From the NCBI GenBank assembly GCA_964035575.1, contig OZ037868.1, positions 186,001-250,000 on the forward strand: DNA of 64,000 nucleotides. Direction: 5' to 3'. The notes beneath the pieces were generated by a model, which saw only the letters and a program-made list of their open reading frames with translations, was not told the DNA's origin and did no database searches. A program made the translations under genes and the position numbers. Positions 21,575 through 32,831 of this stretch are shown piece after piece (position 1 is the stretch's first letter; the number at the start of each line of letters is the position of its first letter). The DNA is from Rhynchopus sp. YZ270_cl-10. Its lineage: Eukaryota > Euglenozoa > Diplonemea > Diplonemida > Diplonemidae.

Positions 21575-21905
21575 TTCTGTGGTGGGGGATATACGGAAAA
21601 ATGGACAAAATTTTAGCGACTTAAATTTTCACAAAATATGAACCCGTACTCGTAAAACAAGGGTCATTTTCAGTCTGAAAACCCTTCAAACTGAAAATGA
21701 AAGTGAAAGTGAAAGTGTGCTGTTTTTGACTGGGAACAGGTAGCGCCGCAGGCGCACGGTACCCAACTTTTTTCTTTTCCTTTTTCCTTTTTCTCTGCTT
21801 TCTTTTGATTACGCGAGCTGATTGCTCTCCACGGTGGGGTCACATGTGTGCGCAAAAACACTCTAAAGTACCTACTATGAACTATGAGGTTCTCTGGTTT
21901 AGTCC
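21575..21905. repeat. Dispersed ~320-bp repeat, inverted partner of 32,832-33,140
   Basis: The block reads AAAAATGGACAAAATTTTA, AATATGAACCCGTACTCGT, AAGGGTCATTTTCAG, GCGCCGCAGGCGCACGGTAC, GATTGCTCTCCACGGTGGGG, and ends near AACTATGAGGTTCTCTGGTT. The reverse complement of the whole series occurs at 32,832-33,140. A partial relative lies near 26,510-26,620. The inner part contains the palindrome GCGCCGCAGGCGC. Confidence 0.6.
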
Positions 21906-23521
21906 GGTCTGCAAAAGAGAAAAAAACCACAAAAATATCCAAAAATCCCGGGACAAAGAACCGACCTTAGCGCAAAGCCTGCCGGAGGCAGCTTTTTATT
22001 ATACATGGTCAAAATTCGGTCCCCAATCCAGCTCAAGTTGGGGGCCTCCGGCGGAATGTGAGAATTCCTCGGTTATCCAACTGCAGAGTTCGGCACTTCA
22101 TTGACATTTGCACCAGGCACGCGTGGTGCACGAATTATCAGTAACCTCAGTACATGTACAAAAGAAATGGCGGTCATGGCACCCAAAGCGAAGCCACGGT
22201 ACGCAACATTTCTAAAAAATGTTGACATAAATGTGTCTGGCACTGTCGTCGGTAATTATCGTCAGTTTCCATAAATTTTCCTTCCCTGTTTTGCTAAAAC
22301 GAAAGTTTCTGGCGAAGCCACGGTACGCAACATTTCAAAAAAATGTTGCTTACCATTGCATATTTTTACTGTCAAACACAGAAGAGCTACAACTACAGTG
22401 TACAGAATACCTTGTTCTTGCTTATTTCGCACATTTGGAGCATGGGACCCCAACATTTTTTCCCTGGTCACTTTTTTCTCAGACAGAAGTGCCTGAGAGT
22501 GCAGACAGAAAGCTTCTTTTTAGGCCTACACACTTTCCCCCTTAGGCGAAAAAAAAGTGCGGCAACCACGAAAATTCCTTCAGTGCGGCATTTCCAAGAT
22601 CTAAAATCCATTTTGGGAGGCAGATATAGGGAAAAGTCTGCGCCGCAGGCGGATTTTTTTTTTTTGGGGGTGGGAATTTTTTTTTTTTCCCACCCGAAAA
22701 CCTGATCTTTGGCTTGTTTGCATACCACCCCGACCAGTGGTGTACAAAATTTTGGCTCCTAACCTAGTAGAAGCAGGCTAAAAACCAACGAAGGAAAAAA
22801 GGAAAAAAAAAAAGGAAAAAAAACTCAAAAATCAGAATTCCTTATTCTCATTCTCACTTAGGAACAGCCCTGCTGCCCCCTCCCCATTTTTTTATTTTAT
22901 TTTATTTTATTGCATCAACGAGCCACACCAAGGTGGGGGCTGTACCCAAAAATGTCACCCCCAAAAAGGGCAGGAATACAATAATAATTTGTAGACTTTT
23001 TTTTTTTTCATTCGCAAGAGAAAACAGGACCTCCGTACTACGTTGGTCCCGAAGAGAAAAAAAAAAAGGGGGTACGTACTTTGTAACAGGTAAAAGTACA
23101 CAAGGCGGGTTTTTCCTGAAGAGGCAGAGAAGACTTTGATCTCTGGGGGTGTGTACAGAGTCGTTGGCCTAATCTTATTAGGGGGTAAATATTTGAAAGA
23201 TTACACGTTGTCACCTTTATTGTGCACAGAAGACAAAAATAGCGTTTTTAACATTTTTCTTTGTTTTTTTTTCTCTGAGAAAGAGTTTGGCGTTTTGTGT
23301 GGATCGGAATATGATATCTGCGTGTTTTTAGTTGCACCATGTGGCATGGCCCGGCTGTTCTACTGCAGCAGATATCTCAAAAAAAAAAAAGGGGGAAGGG
23401 CATGATGTGTGGAATATAGAATGGATGGGATGGGATTTTATGAAGTTTTCGTTTAGAGGGGGGGTAGGTTATGGTTCCGCTTGTCGGCTGGGATTTTTTT
23501 TTTTTTTCAATTTTTGGTGAA

Positions 23522-23591
23522 ATGGTGCTCCGGGAGGGGTCGATATTGACAGGTCGATGACAGGTCGTTGACCGACTTCCGAAAGCACCAT
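23522..23591. repeat. 70-bp TIR repeat with TTGACAGGTC core
   Basis: The ends are ATGGTGCT and AGCACCAT. The interior reads GGGTCGATATTGACAGGTCG, then ATGACAGGTCGTTGACC, then CTTCCGAA. Two or three GACAGGTC iterations sit between perfect 8-bp inverted ends. Related copies are at 24,469-24,534, 18,074-18,240 and 16,490-16,615. Confidence 0.65.
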
Positions 23592-23920
23592 GAAATTTCA
23601 AAAAAAAACCCCCCCCAAAAAAAGAGAAAAATAGAACAATGACAAAAAAACCCCCCAACCTACAAATAACGAATGTGAGCACTAAACTGGTCAAAGCAGG
23701 GGAAATGATACGATCTTTGGGGTTGGGACTCAAAGAACTGAGAACAAAAACGTCTCTCTCTATCTCTCTATCTCTCTACTCAAAATAACATACAAATCAG
23801 TATTTCAACACTATTATGCAATCAATAAATTGATAAAATGAGAAAAAAAAAAATAAAGAAAAATGGGGGTTTTTTGGGCAAGGATTTCTTTCGACGTTAG
23901 CTCCCTACCCAAAAATTTGG

Positions 23921-23960
23921 AGAGACTTAAGCATCTGGTGCTTAGCCAGACATACGATGA
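23921..23960. repeat. AAGCA/TGCTT mini-hairpin
   Basis: The sequence CTTAAGCA, a five-base loop, then TGCTTAGCCAGACATACG lies at 23,926-23,956. A near-identical block at 24,541-24,570 shares the flank CAGACATACG and the downstream segment ending in CTGTTTCGCAAAAAA. The pair at 23,921-24,090 and 24,536-24,690 is therefore a ~150-bp direct repeat. Confidence 0.55.
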
Positions 23961-24468
23961 TTATGGGGCACAGACAGCACACCTTTCCCCAAGGGTGTGG
24001 CAGGATCCTGTAAACGTGGGACTCTGGCCTGACTTCACAAATAAAAATCTGTTTCGCAAAAAAGAGAGAAAAGAGAAGAGAGAGAAGATATTGTTTTTCA
24101 AAGGGCTCCCTCCCCCCTTTATTTCCCTTCCCCCCTTTTTCCTGACCCCACCCTTAGTTGAAAAGAAGATCGAAATTGTTAACGGAGTACAGAAAGTACG
24201 TGTGTAGCACGGCAAAACTAAAGGTGTAGAGTGAAAGAAAACTTTCGGTAGTGAGTGATGTTTGGAACCAAAATATTTCGTCCCATCCACGAATGAAGTG
24301 CCGAAAAAACACAGCACGAATAAAAATCAAAAATCAAAAAAAGAAAAGAAAAAACTTGAATAAGATGAATGAAAAATGGCCATTCTGATATTCTTGAGTA
24401 AAAATGTAACCCGAAATACACAGCACTCTCGTGACAGTGTACCATCAAAAAAACTGTTTTAAAGAGAA

Positions 24469-24534
24469 GGTGCTCCGGGGAGGGTCGATATTGATAGGTC
24501 ACTGACAGGTCTTTGACCCATTTCCGAAAGCACC
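24469..24534. repeat. 66-bp TIR repeat with TTGACAGGTC core
   Basis: The ends are GGTGCTCCGGGGAGGG and CATTTCCGAAAGCACC. The core has GATATTGATAGGTC, ACTGACAGGTC and TTTGACCC. It is about 85 percent similar by eye to 23,522-23,591. Confidence 0.65.
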
Positions 24535-24540
24535 AAGAGA

Positions 24541-24559
24541 CTAAGCATCTTGTGCTTAG
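24541..24559. repeat. CTAAGCA/TGCTTAG mini-hairpin
   Basis: A perfect 7-bp stem (CTAAGCA 24,541-24,547 with TGCTTAG 24,553-24,559) encloses the loop TCTTG. It lies 6 bases after the TIR repeat ending at 24,534. Confidence 0.65.
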
Positions 24560-25506
24560 TCAGACATACGGTGATCATGGGGAACGCTTTCCCCAAGGGT
24601 GTGGCAGGGTGAAAGCGCGGGACTCTGGCCTGACTTTACAAATAAAAATCTGTTTCGCAAAAAATAGAGAAAAAGAGAAGAGAGAGAAGATATTGGTTTT
24701 GTTTTTTTTTAAAACCTTTGAATCGTCAGAGCAGACACAAATGTGGTCCACTATAAGTTAGATAAAAGGGGAGTCGAGCGTCTCAAACGCAATATATCCA
24801 CCCAAAGGGCCTCACCTTAGCACCGGGTTGAGGCCAATGGAAGAGGATCTCACATGGAGACTCATCCATTTGCCGTACGTTTTTTCTTTTTCTTTTTTGT
24901 GTCGACAATCGCCGAGTAATCCCACCAGGTGGAAGAATTCGGGTCTATACTCAATATTGGCCGAAGCCTTTGTACCTTTTTTTTTTCTTTTCTTTTTTTG
25001 AAAAATACGTTTTCTTTCGGACTGTTCTAAATAACTCTGTCGATCGGAACGACGTTTCGCATTGGGCTTTGGAATGAAGTGGAAAAAGGGGTGTTCGGGG
25101 TTCGGGGTTATGATCAGGAAAATGGCTTGGGTACTTTTGCTGGTTTCAGAACCAGAACTTGCTGGTTTACTGGTTTGAGGAAAAAAATAATAAGGGCACG
25201 GTAATTATTTTTTTGGTAAGCTTCAGACCTTTTCTTTGTTGTCTCGCAAAATTTACCATTGTCCTCTCCACTCTGTGGCTGGCAGGGAGGAATTTTTCTA
25301 AACCAGCAAATCAGCAACATTTGAAGTGCACCTTTCAAGCTACTACCCTGAGTTAAGATTTAAAAAAAGGGGGGGGGGGAGGGCATGGAAAACAAAAGAT
25401 CTTAGTACTTCTGAGGCGGGTTCTAAGAGTCTTAGTTTTTCCCCACTCTTCACACAGATCTGAGTGGAAAAAACACACAAAAAGTTAGATCTTAGTTTTT
25501 TTTTAC

Positions 25507-25566
25507 TTACCGACCCTCCCCCGTGAAATTATCCCTGGGGGCAATTTCACGGGGGAGGGTCGGTAA
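25507..25566. repeat. Perfect 24-bp stem hairpin
   Basis: Positions 25,507-25,530 (TTACCGACCCTCCCCCGTGA plus AATT) are exactly complementary to 25,543-25,566, with a 12-base loop ATCCCTGGGGGC. The stem is GC-rich within AT-rich spacer. No flanking gene is present. Confidence 0.8.
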
Positions 25567-25714
25567 AGATTTTTGTTTTTTTTGGTTGGAAACAAAGATC
25601 TTTAAAAAAAAACTAAGATCTTACTTTTTGAGCCAGTTAAAAAAAACACACTAAGATATTTTAAAAACCCCCGTGTTCACTCATATCTTCATTGCGATCT
25701 TTTGTAAACCATGT

Positions 25715-25835
25715 GTTGTGGTTAAATGAGTACCCAAAGAAGCAAGCTTCTGTCTTTTTCAATCCGTTTTGTTTGCCCGCAGCGCTGCCTACAATCTTTT
25801 TAGAATTGACAACAAGTTGTGTTATCAAAAAAGAT
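25715..25835. repeat. Dispersed repeat pair, copy 2
   Basis: This is the partner of 18,895-19,060, in the same orientation. The GACAACAAGTTGTGTTATCA end is identical in both. Confidence 0.55.
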
Positions 25836-27264
25836 GTGTTTGGGAGTGAAGTCACCCTGTTTACCTAACATTCATTTTAACCAAAAGAATTTTCCTAATT
25901 CGGCAAATTGGACAGCGCGGACGAATTCCAAAAACGCAAATACAGTGTACAAAGTGGAAAAAAATAAAAACGTTCTAGACCCTCGAGAGGCTGCAAAAAA
26001 AAATTTAAAAATTCTGAGCTGGGTCTGAGCGTGAAATACTGGGATTCATATTCGTTTCCCCCACTTCGGAATTTATTTTTTACACTGCTTTCCGCTTTGT
26101 ATGACATTGTAAAAACTAGAACAACACTTAACCGAGTGTTGCTGTGATGGTCATGACCCTTTTGGTTTCTCCCCCCCTCTTCTGACGTTACATGAGGGTC
26201 TGTGGGTGAGAAAACGACGTAGACACGTTACGCTCATGTGTAAAAAAAATGTGAAACTAATGAGAGGCTGGGAGACATATCAAAAGGAGTGGAGAGGAAG
26301 GGATGAGAGGGTGCAAAAAGAGGAGTTACCCGCTTTTCTTTTGTTGGTGAGCAGGGGACATTAGTATGCCGGTGTGCCGGTGTGGCCACACCGGCTAAGC
26401 CGGTGTGGGATTTTGAGAAAAAAAAAAAAAAAAAAAAGAAAAAGGCGGATTTTTGAATTTTTTTCTGAATTTTATCTCCTCATACAAGGCTACAACCACA
26501 TCTGTAGCGGTTTCTTATGTGCATGTGACCCCACCACAAAGACCAATCGGTCCGTTCAATCAAAAGAAATAGATGTTCGCAACTCTCATAAAAAAGTAGC
26601 GTACCGTGCGCCTGCGGCGCAGCTAAAAATGACGAGCGGTAGCCCACAGCTCTACCCTATGCCATAGTCACAGCTACCTTTACCATAGTTTGGCTATAAA
26701 AGCGTGCGATTTTATGTCACAATTTTTGAAATGTTGCGTACCGTGGCTTCGCCAGAAAAGTTTTGATGTCATATGGTTAGACAAGGGCGCGGAGGGGAAA
26801 GAGTTGTGGAGGTCTCTGCCAAAAATGCGTGGGGGAAAAAAAATTGCCTCACACCGGCTTTTTTGGCTCACACCGGCTTTTTTTTCAAAATCTCAAACTA
26901 CCAATGTCCCCTGTTGGTGAGTCAGACAAGAAAAAAAAAAACATCGTCCTTTGGACTATGAAGTGCTTTCAAACCCAATTATTAGCCTCGCCTTTTTTGT
27001 GGTTTTTGCTTTTTTTTGTTTTTTTGTTTTTTGTTTTGTTTTGTTGATAAAGCTGGGAGAGGGGGGTCCATGTAGCCGTCTTTTCTGTCACACTGTGTCA
27101 CACCCCAAAAAATCATAAAAAAAGTGCAAAAAAAAAAAAAAAAATCATTCGAAAAACACAAAACCACCAAATACGACTATTTTAGTGGGTTTCTTAACAC
27201 AAAAAAAATGGGTTTGTGACACTAGTTCTTAAGGATTTCTTACTACATGGAACCCCCTAGACAT

Positions 27265-27465
27265 ACAGTCGTATTATCGTATACGATCATAATTATTGTA
27301 ATGAAATTATCGCATAGTATCGCAGACGATAATACACGATAATTTTTTTTTACACGGGGTTTCTACACATACTCTGTATACACGATAATATATACGTAGC
27401 ACTGCATAGTCGTATGCGATAATTTTCGCTCAGATCCTAATACGATAATATACGATAATACGAGT
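27265..27465. repeat. Cluster of ACGATAAT motifs
   Basis: The word ACGATAAT or its complement ATTATCGT, or near variants (GCGATAAT, TTATCGCA), occurs about ten times in 200 bases, in both orientations. It includes TATTATCGTATACGAT near 27,270 and ACGATAATATACGATAATAC near 27,440. Many alternative hairpins are possible. Confidence 0.5.
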
Positions 27466-28290
27466 CATGTGTGCACACTTTTGCCTAGAGGGGGGATATG
27501 GCAGCTTTTCGCACACAAAGAGCACTCTTAACATTTTTAATTCTTGTACTTTTTTTTTTGAGCCTTTTGAATAAGGGGTACTCGAAGGGAGGTATAGAGA
27601 TAGAGAGAGAGCGAGAGAGTGCCTCTGCGGAGTGGAAAAACCATGAGAAACAAAAGGGCTGGGTTCTTGGTGTACCCACCCCAGGTAATCACGCATTCTC
27701 TCTTTTTTTTTTTTTTTGTGCTTTGTTTTTCAGACCTCAAGTCAAGGAGAAAAGGGGCGTTAACTTAGAGGGGAGGGTTTTGTGTTTGTATTTGTGTTTG
27801 TGTGGCAACAAATCGCTTCAAAATACCCACCTTTGGCGGGAAAATATGGGTTACTCCAGCACGAGTGTGGGGTGGACACCCCCACCAATGCAGTCCTACA
27901 ATCCATTTCGTTGATCTGTAATAAAAAGGGAGTAAATATAAACCGGTAGCTTCTCATAGTGGAAGGGGGGGGTCTGTGACAAAGAAAGCGCTGAACTAAG
28001 GGAAAGAACACGATTAAGCTAAGAACATGGCATAAACGAAAAGAACGTAACTGTTTTGTTTTGGATGGGGGGAGGGGTTATGGATTGTATTGGTAAACTC
28101 GGTTGGTAAAAATGGAAGGGAAGGGTGAAAGACAGAAAAACGAGGGGGGAGAGAGAGAGGGAGGGGGGGGGGTCTGGAAATAAAAAGTCTCTGATATCTG
28201 AGTTATAGCTACTGGGGAGGGGAGAGCTATTACAGTATACTGTGGGGTGTTCCGGGGGGGTATGGAAGTTTTAGAAATTTTCATTTCAAT

Positions 28291-28392
28291 TCACAACTCT
28301 TCACAACTCTTCACAACTCTTCACAACTCTTCACAAAAAGGTGTGTGTGAAGAGTTGTGAAAAGTTGTGAAGAATTGTGAAGAATTGTGATG
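28291..28392. repeat. Mirrored decamer arrays
   Basis: Four copies of CACAACTCTT are followed, after ACAAAAAGGTGTGTG, by TGAAGAGTTG, TGAAAAGTTG, TGAAGAATTG and TGAAGAATTG. The two arrays are therefore inverted relative to each other and can fold into one long stem with a short loop. Confidence 0.75.
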
Positions 28393-28729
28393 TGGGGAAG
28401 TCTGGGTGGTGCCTGGGCACCAAGGCACCTAGGTACCCAGGTAGGTACAGGGCACCTTGACGGACGTTGTTTGGCAACACAGGAGGTTCTATGTGCAAAA
28501 AAGTGCCTAAAACGGTGTGGCTGACCCGACGATTTGGACCCTTTTGGGCCATTCTTGGGCCATGTGATTTTAGTTGTGTATTCAACTTTTTGGATCGGTT
28601 TGCATTTTTGGTGTTGAAAACCGGAAAATTTTATGACCACTTAACAAATTAAAAAAGGGACCCCCCATCGATTTAAACCCCTTTTGGGCCATTCTTGGGC
28701 CATCCAAAACCGCAAAATACGCCACACCA

Positions 28730-28895
28730 TTGATCGCACCGGATTTTTGTGGAGTGTGTAGGGACAAATCAAAAACTTTTCTGTGAATAAGTTGTGTCGT
28801 GTTTGTGTCGCTCTCACCAAAAAAATTCGGGCACACTCAGATAACGTTTTCACTTCCTCCCCTACAACCTTTGCAAGGCAGTTGTTTCAAAAAAA
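28730..28895. repeat. Dispersed repeat also present in a host intron
   Basis: It runs from TTGATCGCACCGGATTTTTG through TCTGTGAATAA, CACCAAAA, TTCGGGCACACTCAGATA, TCCTCCCCTACA to GCAGTTGTTTCAAAA. The same series of blocks in the same order occurs at 42,513-42,645, inside intron 1 of the astacin/WSC gene. Confidence 0.65.
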
Positions 28896-28977
28896 AATCT
28901 GGCACAACCTTTGCAACATAAATAGGCTGATTGACGTCGGGCTGGTTTGCCCATTTTGTCACTTTTTACCACCGATT

Positions 28978-29158
28978 TAAACGGATCACCACCGATCGCG
29001 ATCGATCAGCACCGATCACCACCGACCACCACCGCTCACCCACCGATTGCACCGACCACATCGATTTACGCACCGATCACCACCGATCAGTACCGATCAC
29101 CATCGATCACCGTCGATCACCATCGATCACCATCGATCACCGTCGATCACCACCGAAC
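28978..29158. repeat. CACCGATCAC decamer satellite, left array
   Basis: Imperfect 10-base repeats (CACCGATCAC, CATCGATCAC, CGTCGATCAC, CACCGACCAC) run for about 180 bases. Every unit contains the self-complementary core CGATCG or GATC. A related array lies at the other end of the same TIR element. Confidence 0.8.
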
Positions 29159-29630
29159 ACTGGGAAAGTTTCTTGGTCAGTTTTTGGGTATAACCGTGTA
29201 TATGACGTAATTTTAGGTGGTCAGAAGTGGAGACTGACCCCCATGTCCAGGTCATAGAAATGCCCTTTGAGGCCATTGCCGAAGGAATATGGTACTTTTG
29301 ATCACCGCAGATTATGTACTGACCAAAAAATCCATACAAAACCCAAAGAAAACACCAAAATCATGTAAAAACTGACTCATGCATTTTAGGTCAAAAATAC
29401 TCATTTCTCAGCGCAAATTGACCCCATCAGAGCACCCACAGATTCCTGAGAGTCAAAATCAATTTCCCCCCTACCCGATTTTTTGCGGGCAAAAATTGGC
29501 GGAAAAATATGTTGGTACAAACTCCTGGTTCAACCGATTCACAACTGGTGCACAAATCTGACCTGTACCTCGAGGTCATTTTGACTTCGATTTTTTTCTC
29601 AGGGTCTTCTAACATATGGGGTACGGTACT

Positions 29631-30000
29631 GTGTACTGTACTGTACTGTACTGTACTGTACTGTACTGTACTGTACTGTACTGTACTGTACTGTACTGTA
29701 CTGTACTGTACTGTACTGTACTGTACTGTACTGTACTGTACTGTACTGTACTGTACTGTACTGTACTGTACTGTACTGTACTGTACTGTACTGTACTGTA
29801 CTGTACTGTACTGTACTGTACTGTACTGTACTGTACTGTACTGTACTGTACTGTACTGTACTGTACTGTACTGTACTGTACTGTACTGTACTGTACTGTA
29901 CTGTACTGTACTGTACTGTACTGTACTGTACTGTACTGTACTGTACTGTACTGTACTGTACTGTACTGTACTGTACTGTACTGTACTGTACTGTACTGTA
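29631..30000. repeat. TACTG pentanucleotide microsatellite
   Basis: About 74 perfect copies of a 5-base unit. The open frames that cross it (VLYCT or VQYST repeats) are artefacts of the period. It joins the nonamer array through CTCCCAATCCCC. Confidence 0.95.
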
Positions 30001-30012
30001 CTCCCAATCCCC

Positions 30013-30220
30013 GTGTATACTGTGTATACTGTGTATACTGTGTATACTGTGTATACTGTGTATACTGTGTATACTGTGTATACTGTGTATACTGTGTATA
30101 CTGTGTATACTGTGTATACTGTGTATACTGTGTATACTGTGTATACTGTGTATACTGTGTATACTGTGTATACTGTGTATACTGTGTATACTGTGTATAC
30201 TGTGTATACTGTGTATACTG
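30013..30220. repeat. GTGTATACT nonanucleotide array
   Basis: About 23 perfect copies of a 9-base unit containing the palindrome GTATAC. The same unit, reverse-complemented, makes the 62,613-63,008 array. Confidence 0.95.
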
Positions 30221-30639
30221 AGGAAATTGACCAAAAACGAGAACTTGTCCATTTCGGCAAATTGGCCCCACCACTGGCCGGACGGATTCCGGAAATGCAA
30301 ATGCCGGCATTTAAAAGCTCACCAAGAGAAAAAAAAACAATTTCCCCCCAACACCTCTTCCCCCCCTTATCGGCATGACAACTGGTAGAAACACGGGGAA
30401 TCGGTTAAGGCGCCACACCAAAAAATCACGAAATATTTTTTCAAGGAGATTCACCTACATAACTAAATTTGGCCCAAAGTGTCAAAAGTGGGCCTCCAAT
30501 GTCGCATTGGCCTCATTTCATGGCGATACTGGCCATGTGTGATGGTTATCTCACTTTTTGAAATTTTCATCACATACAAACCTCACACCTGAGAGACAAG
30601 CTCGTGGGTGCTCTATACGGTAATAGCTACCCATTTCTA

Positions 30640-31035
30640 GCGATTACCACCGATTACCACCGATCACGCACCGATCACCACCGATCACCATCAATCACCA
30701 TCGATCACCACCGATCACGCACCGATCACCGTCGACCAGCATCGACCACCACCGAGCACTCACCGATCAGCACCGATTAGCACCGATCACCACCGACCAC
30801 GCACCGATCACCACCGATCACCGTCGATCACCATCGATCACCACCGATCACGCACCGATCACCGTCGACCAGCATCGACCACCACCGAGCACTCACCGAT
30901 CAGCACCGATTAGCACCGATCATCACCGATCACCACCGACCACGCACCGATCACCACCGATCACCGTCGATCACCATCGATCACCACCGATCACCACCGA
31001 TCACCGTCGATCACCACCGATCACCACCGGCCACG
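30640..31035. repeat. CACCGATCAC decamer satellite, right array
   Basis: About 40 imperfect decamers. There is also higher-order structure: a block of about 115 bases containing GTCGACCAGCATCGACCACC and ACTCACCGATCAGCACCGAT occurs twice (near 30,731 and 30,863). Confidence 0.8.
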
Positions 31036-31775
31036 CCCGGCGTCAATCAGCCTAATAAATGCACAAAAAAAAAAAAAAAAAAAAAAAACTGGTGGGCGAA
31101 AAATCCCGTCAGGAATCCACGTAAGGAATTCCCTACGTTGGGAAAATCTCAAATTTAATCACGTTCGGGGAATCCCCTCTGTCCCACATCAGGAACGTAA
31201 ATACCTGCTTTTTTTTTTTTTTTGTAATAATAAACTAAGTCTCACGGTTCTTAGCATGAGGACATATTTGGCTTGGAATACAAAAGCCCTCTCGTGACAG
31301 TGTACCTTGGCACATGACCAGTTCACCGCGTGGACCCAACCACGCAGCGCAATATCCATTTCGACGTTGGCATCTATTGAAAGAATAAACGCAAGGCTCC
31401 AACAGATAATCAAAATGTACATCTTCAAAAAAAAAGAATTTCAAAAAAAAAAAAAAATATCGTTCAGAAAATATCGTTCACGTTTTATTCATGGAATATT
31501 CATACTTACATAAATAACACACCCCCCAAAAAAAAGTAATAAACTCCTTTGCACAACTTCGCGAAAAAAGTGTCAAAAAAAAACACATCGCGGAGAACAA
31601 TCTCACGGTTGCAATGAATAGGGAGTCGCTTTGTTCTTTTTTTTTACTGTTTTGGTTTTAGGGTGTGTTTGTTCATGTTTGTTTTTTTTTTTTTTTTTTT
31701 GTCTTTTTTTGTTGGGATTTGGTTTTCGTTTGGATATTTTCTTTTTCTTTTTTCTAAGCCTTCAGGGCTTCATAC

Positions 31776-31839
31776 AAAGGGAGAGTGGACCTCTTATTAG
31801 GGTGGGCCTATGCTATAATAATAGGTTCACTCTCCCTTT
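31776..31839. repeat. Imperfect 24-bp hairpin
   Basis: AAAGGGAGAGTGGACCTCTT at 31,776 pairs with the reverse complement ending at 31,839, with about two mismatches. It lies just outside the left end of the hAT element. Confidence 0.65.
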
Positions 31840-32069
31840 ACAGGTTTTGGTCAAACTCGGTCAGCAGGGGAGTTTAAAATATCGGTTTACCGGTTTCAAA
31901 AACCGAAAAATTCGGTTTGAGGATTTTGAAAAAAAAAAAAAAAAAAGCTATGGAAAATCTGGGAAATTTTTTTTTTTTTTTTTCCCCTCGTAACAGGCAA
32001 GCTTTTTCCCAGATCGTGATCATGATCTGGTTTTCAGGAATTTTGGAAAAAAAAAAAAAAAAATAACTA

Positions 32070-32235
32070 TTTATTCACCTCCTTTTAGCGGGGTTTTATT
32101 TTGCGATAACTTCACGCATTTTTTTCCCAGGCGAGGGCTACTTAATTTGCCGAGCGAAGCGAGGCAAATTGAGTGCACGAGCCTGGGAAAAAAATAAGTG
32201 AAGTATCGCAAAATAATCCGCTAAAAGGAGGTGAA
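32070..32235. repeat. Foldback element (~165 bp)
   Basis: TATTCACCTCCTTTTAGCGG at the left pairs with the reverse complement near 32,210-32,235. The inner part TTTTTTTCCCAGGC pairs with GCCTGGGAAAAAAA, and the centre is GAGCGAAGCGAG. Most of the length is therefore one imperfect stem. It sits in the 5' non-coding part of the hAT element. Confidence 0.7.
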
Positions 32236-32612
32236 TACGTAATTTTATTTCACGGGAAATAAAGTATACGAAAGGATTTGGCACTTTTAGCGTGACTTAT
32301 TTATTGTGCAATAACTAACGAGTATGTGTCCTCACAGGAAGCTCTCAGGGAAAAAAAAAAAAAAGAGCGTGAAAAAAAAAAAAAAAAAGCTCTCATTACC
32401 CTCCCGCCAGCGCTACCGGGTCCCGCGGACCCCTAGATAGGCCCGCTGAGGGGCTGGCGGGATTGAGGAGGCTGGAGGGAGGCTAAAAAAGGCTGGACGG
32501 TCCCTCCAGCCCTACTACCTACATGTACCAAAATTTAGCGTGAAATTATCATTAAATAAAATCCCGCTAAAAGTGCCAAATCCTTCGTATACTTTATTTC
32601 CCAGGGGAATAA
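32236..32612. mobile_element. TIR repeat (~375 bp) with AAATAAAGTATACGAA ends
   Basis: GGGAAATAAAGTATACGAA followed by GGATTTGGCACTTTTAGCG near 32,250-32,293 is repeated in inverted form at about 32,568-32,605. The interior is unusually GC-rich (CCCGCCAGCGCTACCGGGTC; several short inverted repeats around 32,400-32,515). It has no coding frame. Confidence 0.6.
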
Positions 32613-32831
32613 AAAAAAAAAAGTGCTCGCACACGATCTGCAGCTGTTCTACTCAATATTTTTTCAGATGAGTCACCACCACGGTTCGCACGGATCGCGA
32701 TCCGTCAATTGCGGTACTTTTCCGGGAAAAACAAAAAAAAAAAAAAGTGGGGTGCGCACTGGGGTCGCGCTACGCGCCTACCGACTACCGTAGATTTTTG
32801 ACGATTTTGCTTGGTACGTTTTTCCTTACTA

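Larger units (their letters stand above)
15901..28290. other. Repeat-dense region without supported host gene
   Basis: Over about 12.4 kb I find no protein that can be defended as a host gene; the open frames are short and of homopolymer or shadow composition. The sequence is a mosaic of AT-rich spacer, short hairpins, TIR repeats and pairs of dispersed repeats, listed separately. An open frame on the minus strand at about 16,160-16,360 (CPVIESIPDLSVSDVERLEL) has gene-like composition, but no start or partner exon could be found. Confidence 0.5.
28923..31054. mobile_element. 2.1-kb TIR element carrying satellites and a compound microsatellite
   Basis: The left end TAGGCTGATTGACGTCGGGC and the right end (reverse complement TAGGCTGATTGACGCCGGGC) are inverted repeats with one mismatch in 20. 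Both are flanked by ATAAA (28,918-28,922 and 31,055-31,059), which fits a 5-bp target duplication. There is no protein gene inside. From left to right it contains a decamer satellite (CACCGATCAC type, 28,978-29,158), a unique stretch, a TACTG pentamer array (about 29,631-30,000), the spacer CTCCCAATCCCC, a nonamer array (TGTATACTG, about 30,013-30,220), a reverse copy of a GTGGGGTC module (30,227-30,308) and a second decamer satellite (30,640-31,035). It is non-autonomous. The superfamily is not assigned. Confidence 0.7.

Noticed and set aside
29427-30378. Long open frames (VQYST, VYT and VLYCT repeats) across the microsatellites here and at 62,581-63,429
   Set aside because: They exist in most frames and on both strands because the arrays lack stop codons; there is no start context or flanking domain.
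28978-31035. Decamer arrays that look like a CRISPR or a repetitive protein gene
   Set aside because: Units are only 10 bases with no spacers of constant length, and the context is eukaryotic; the translated frames are products of the period.
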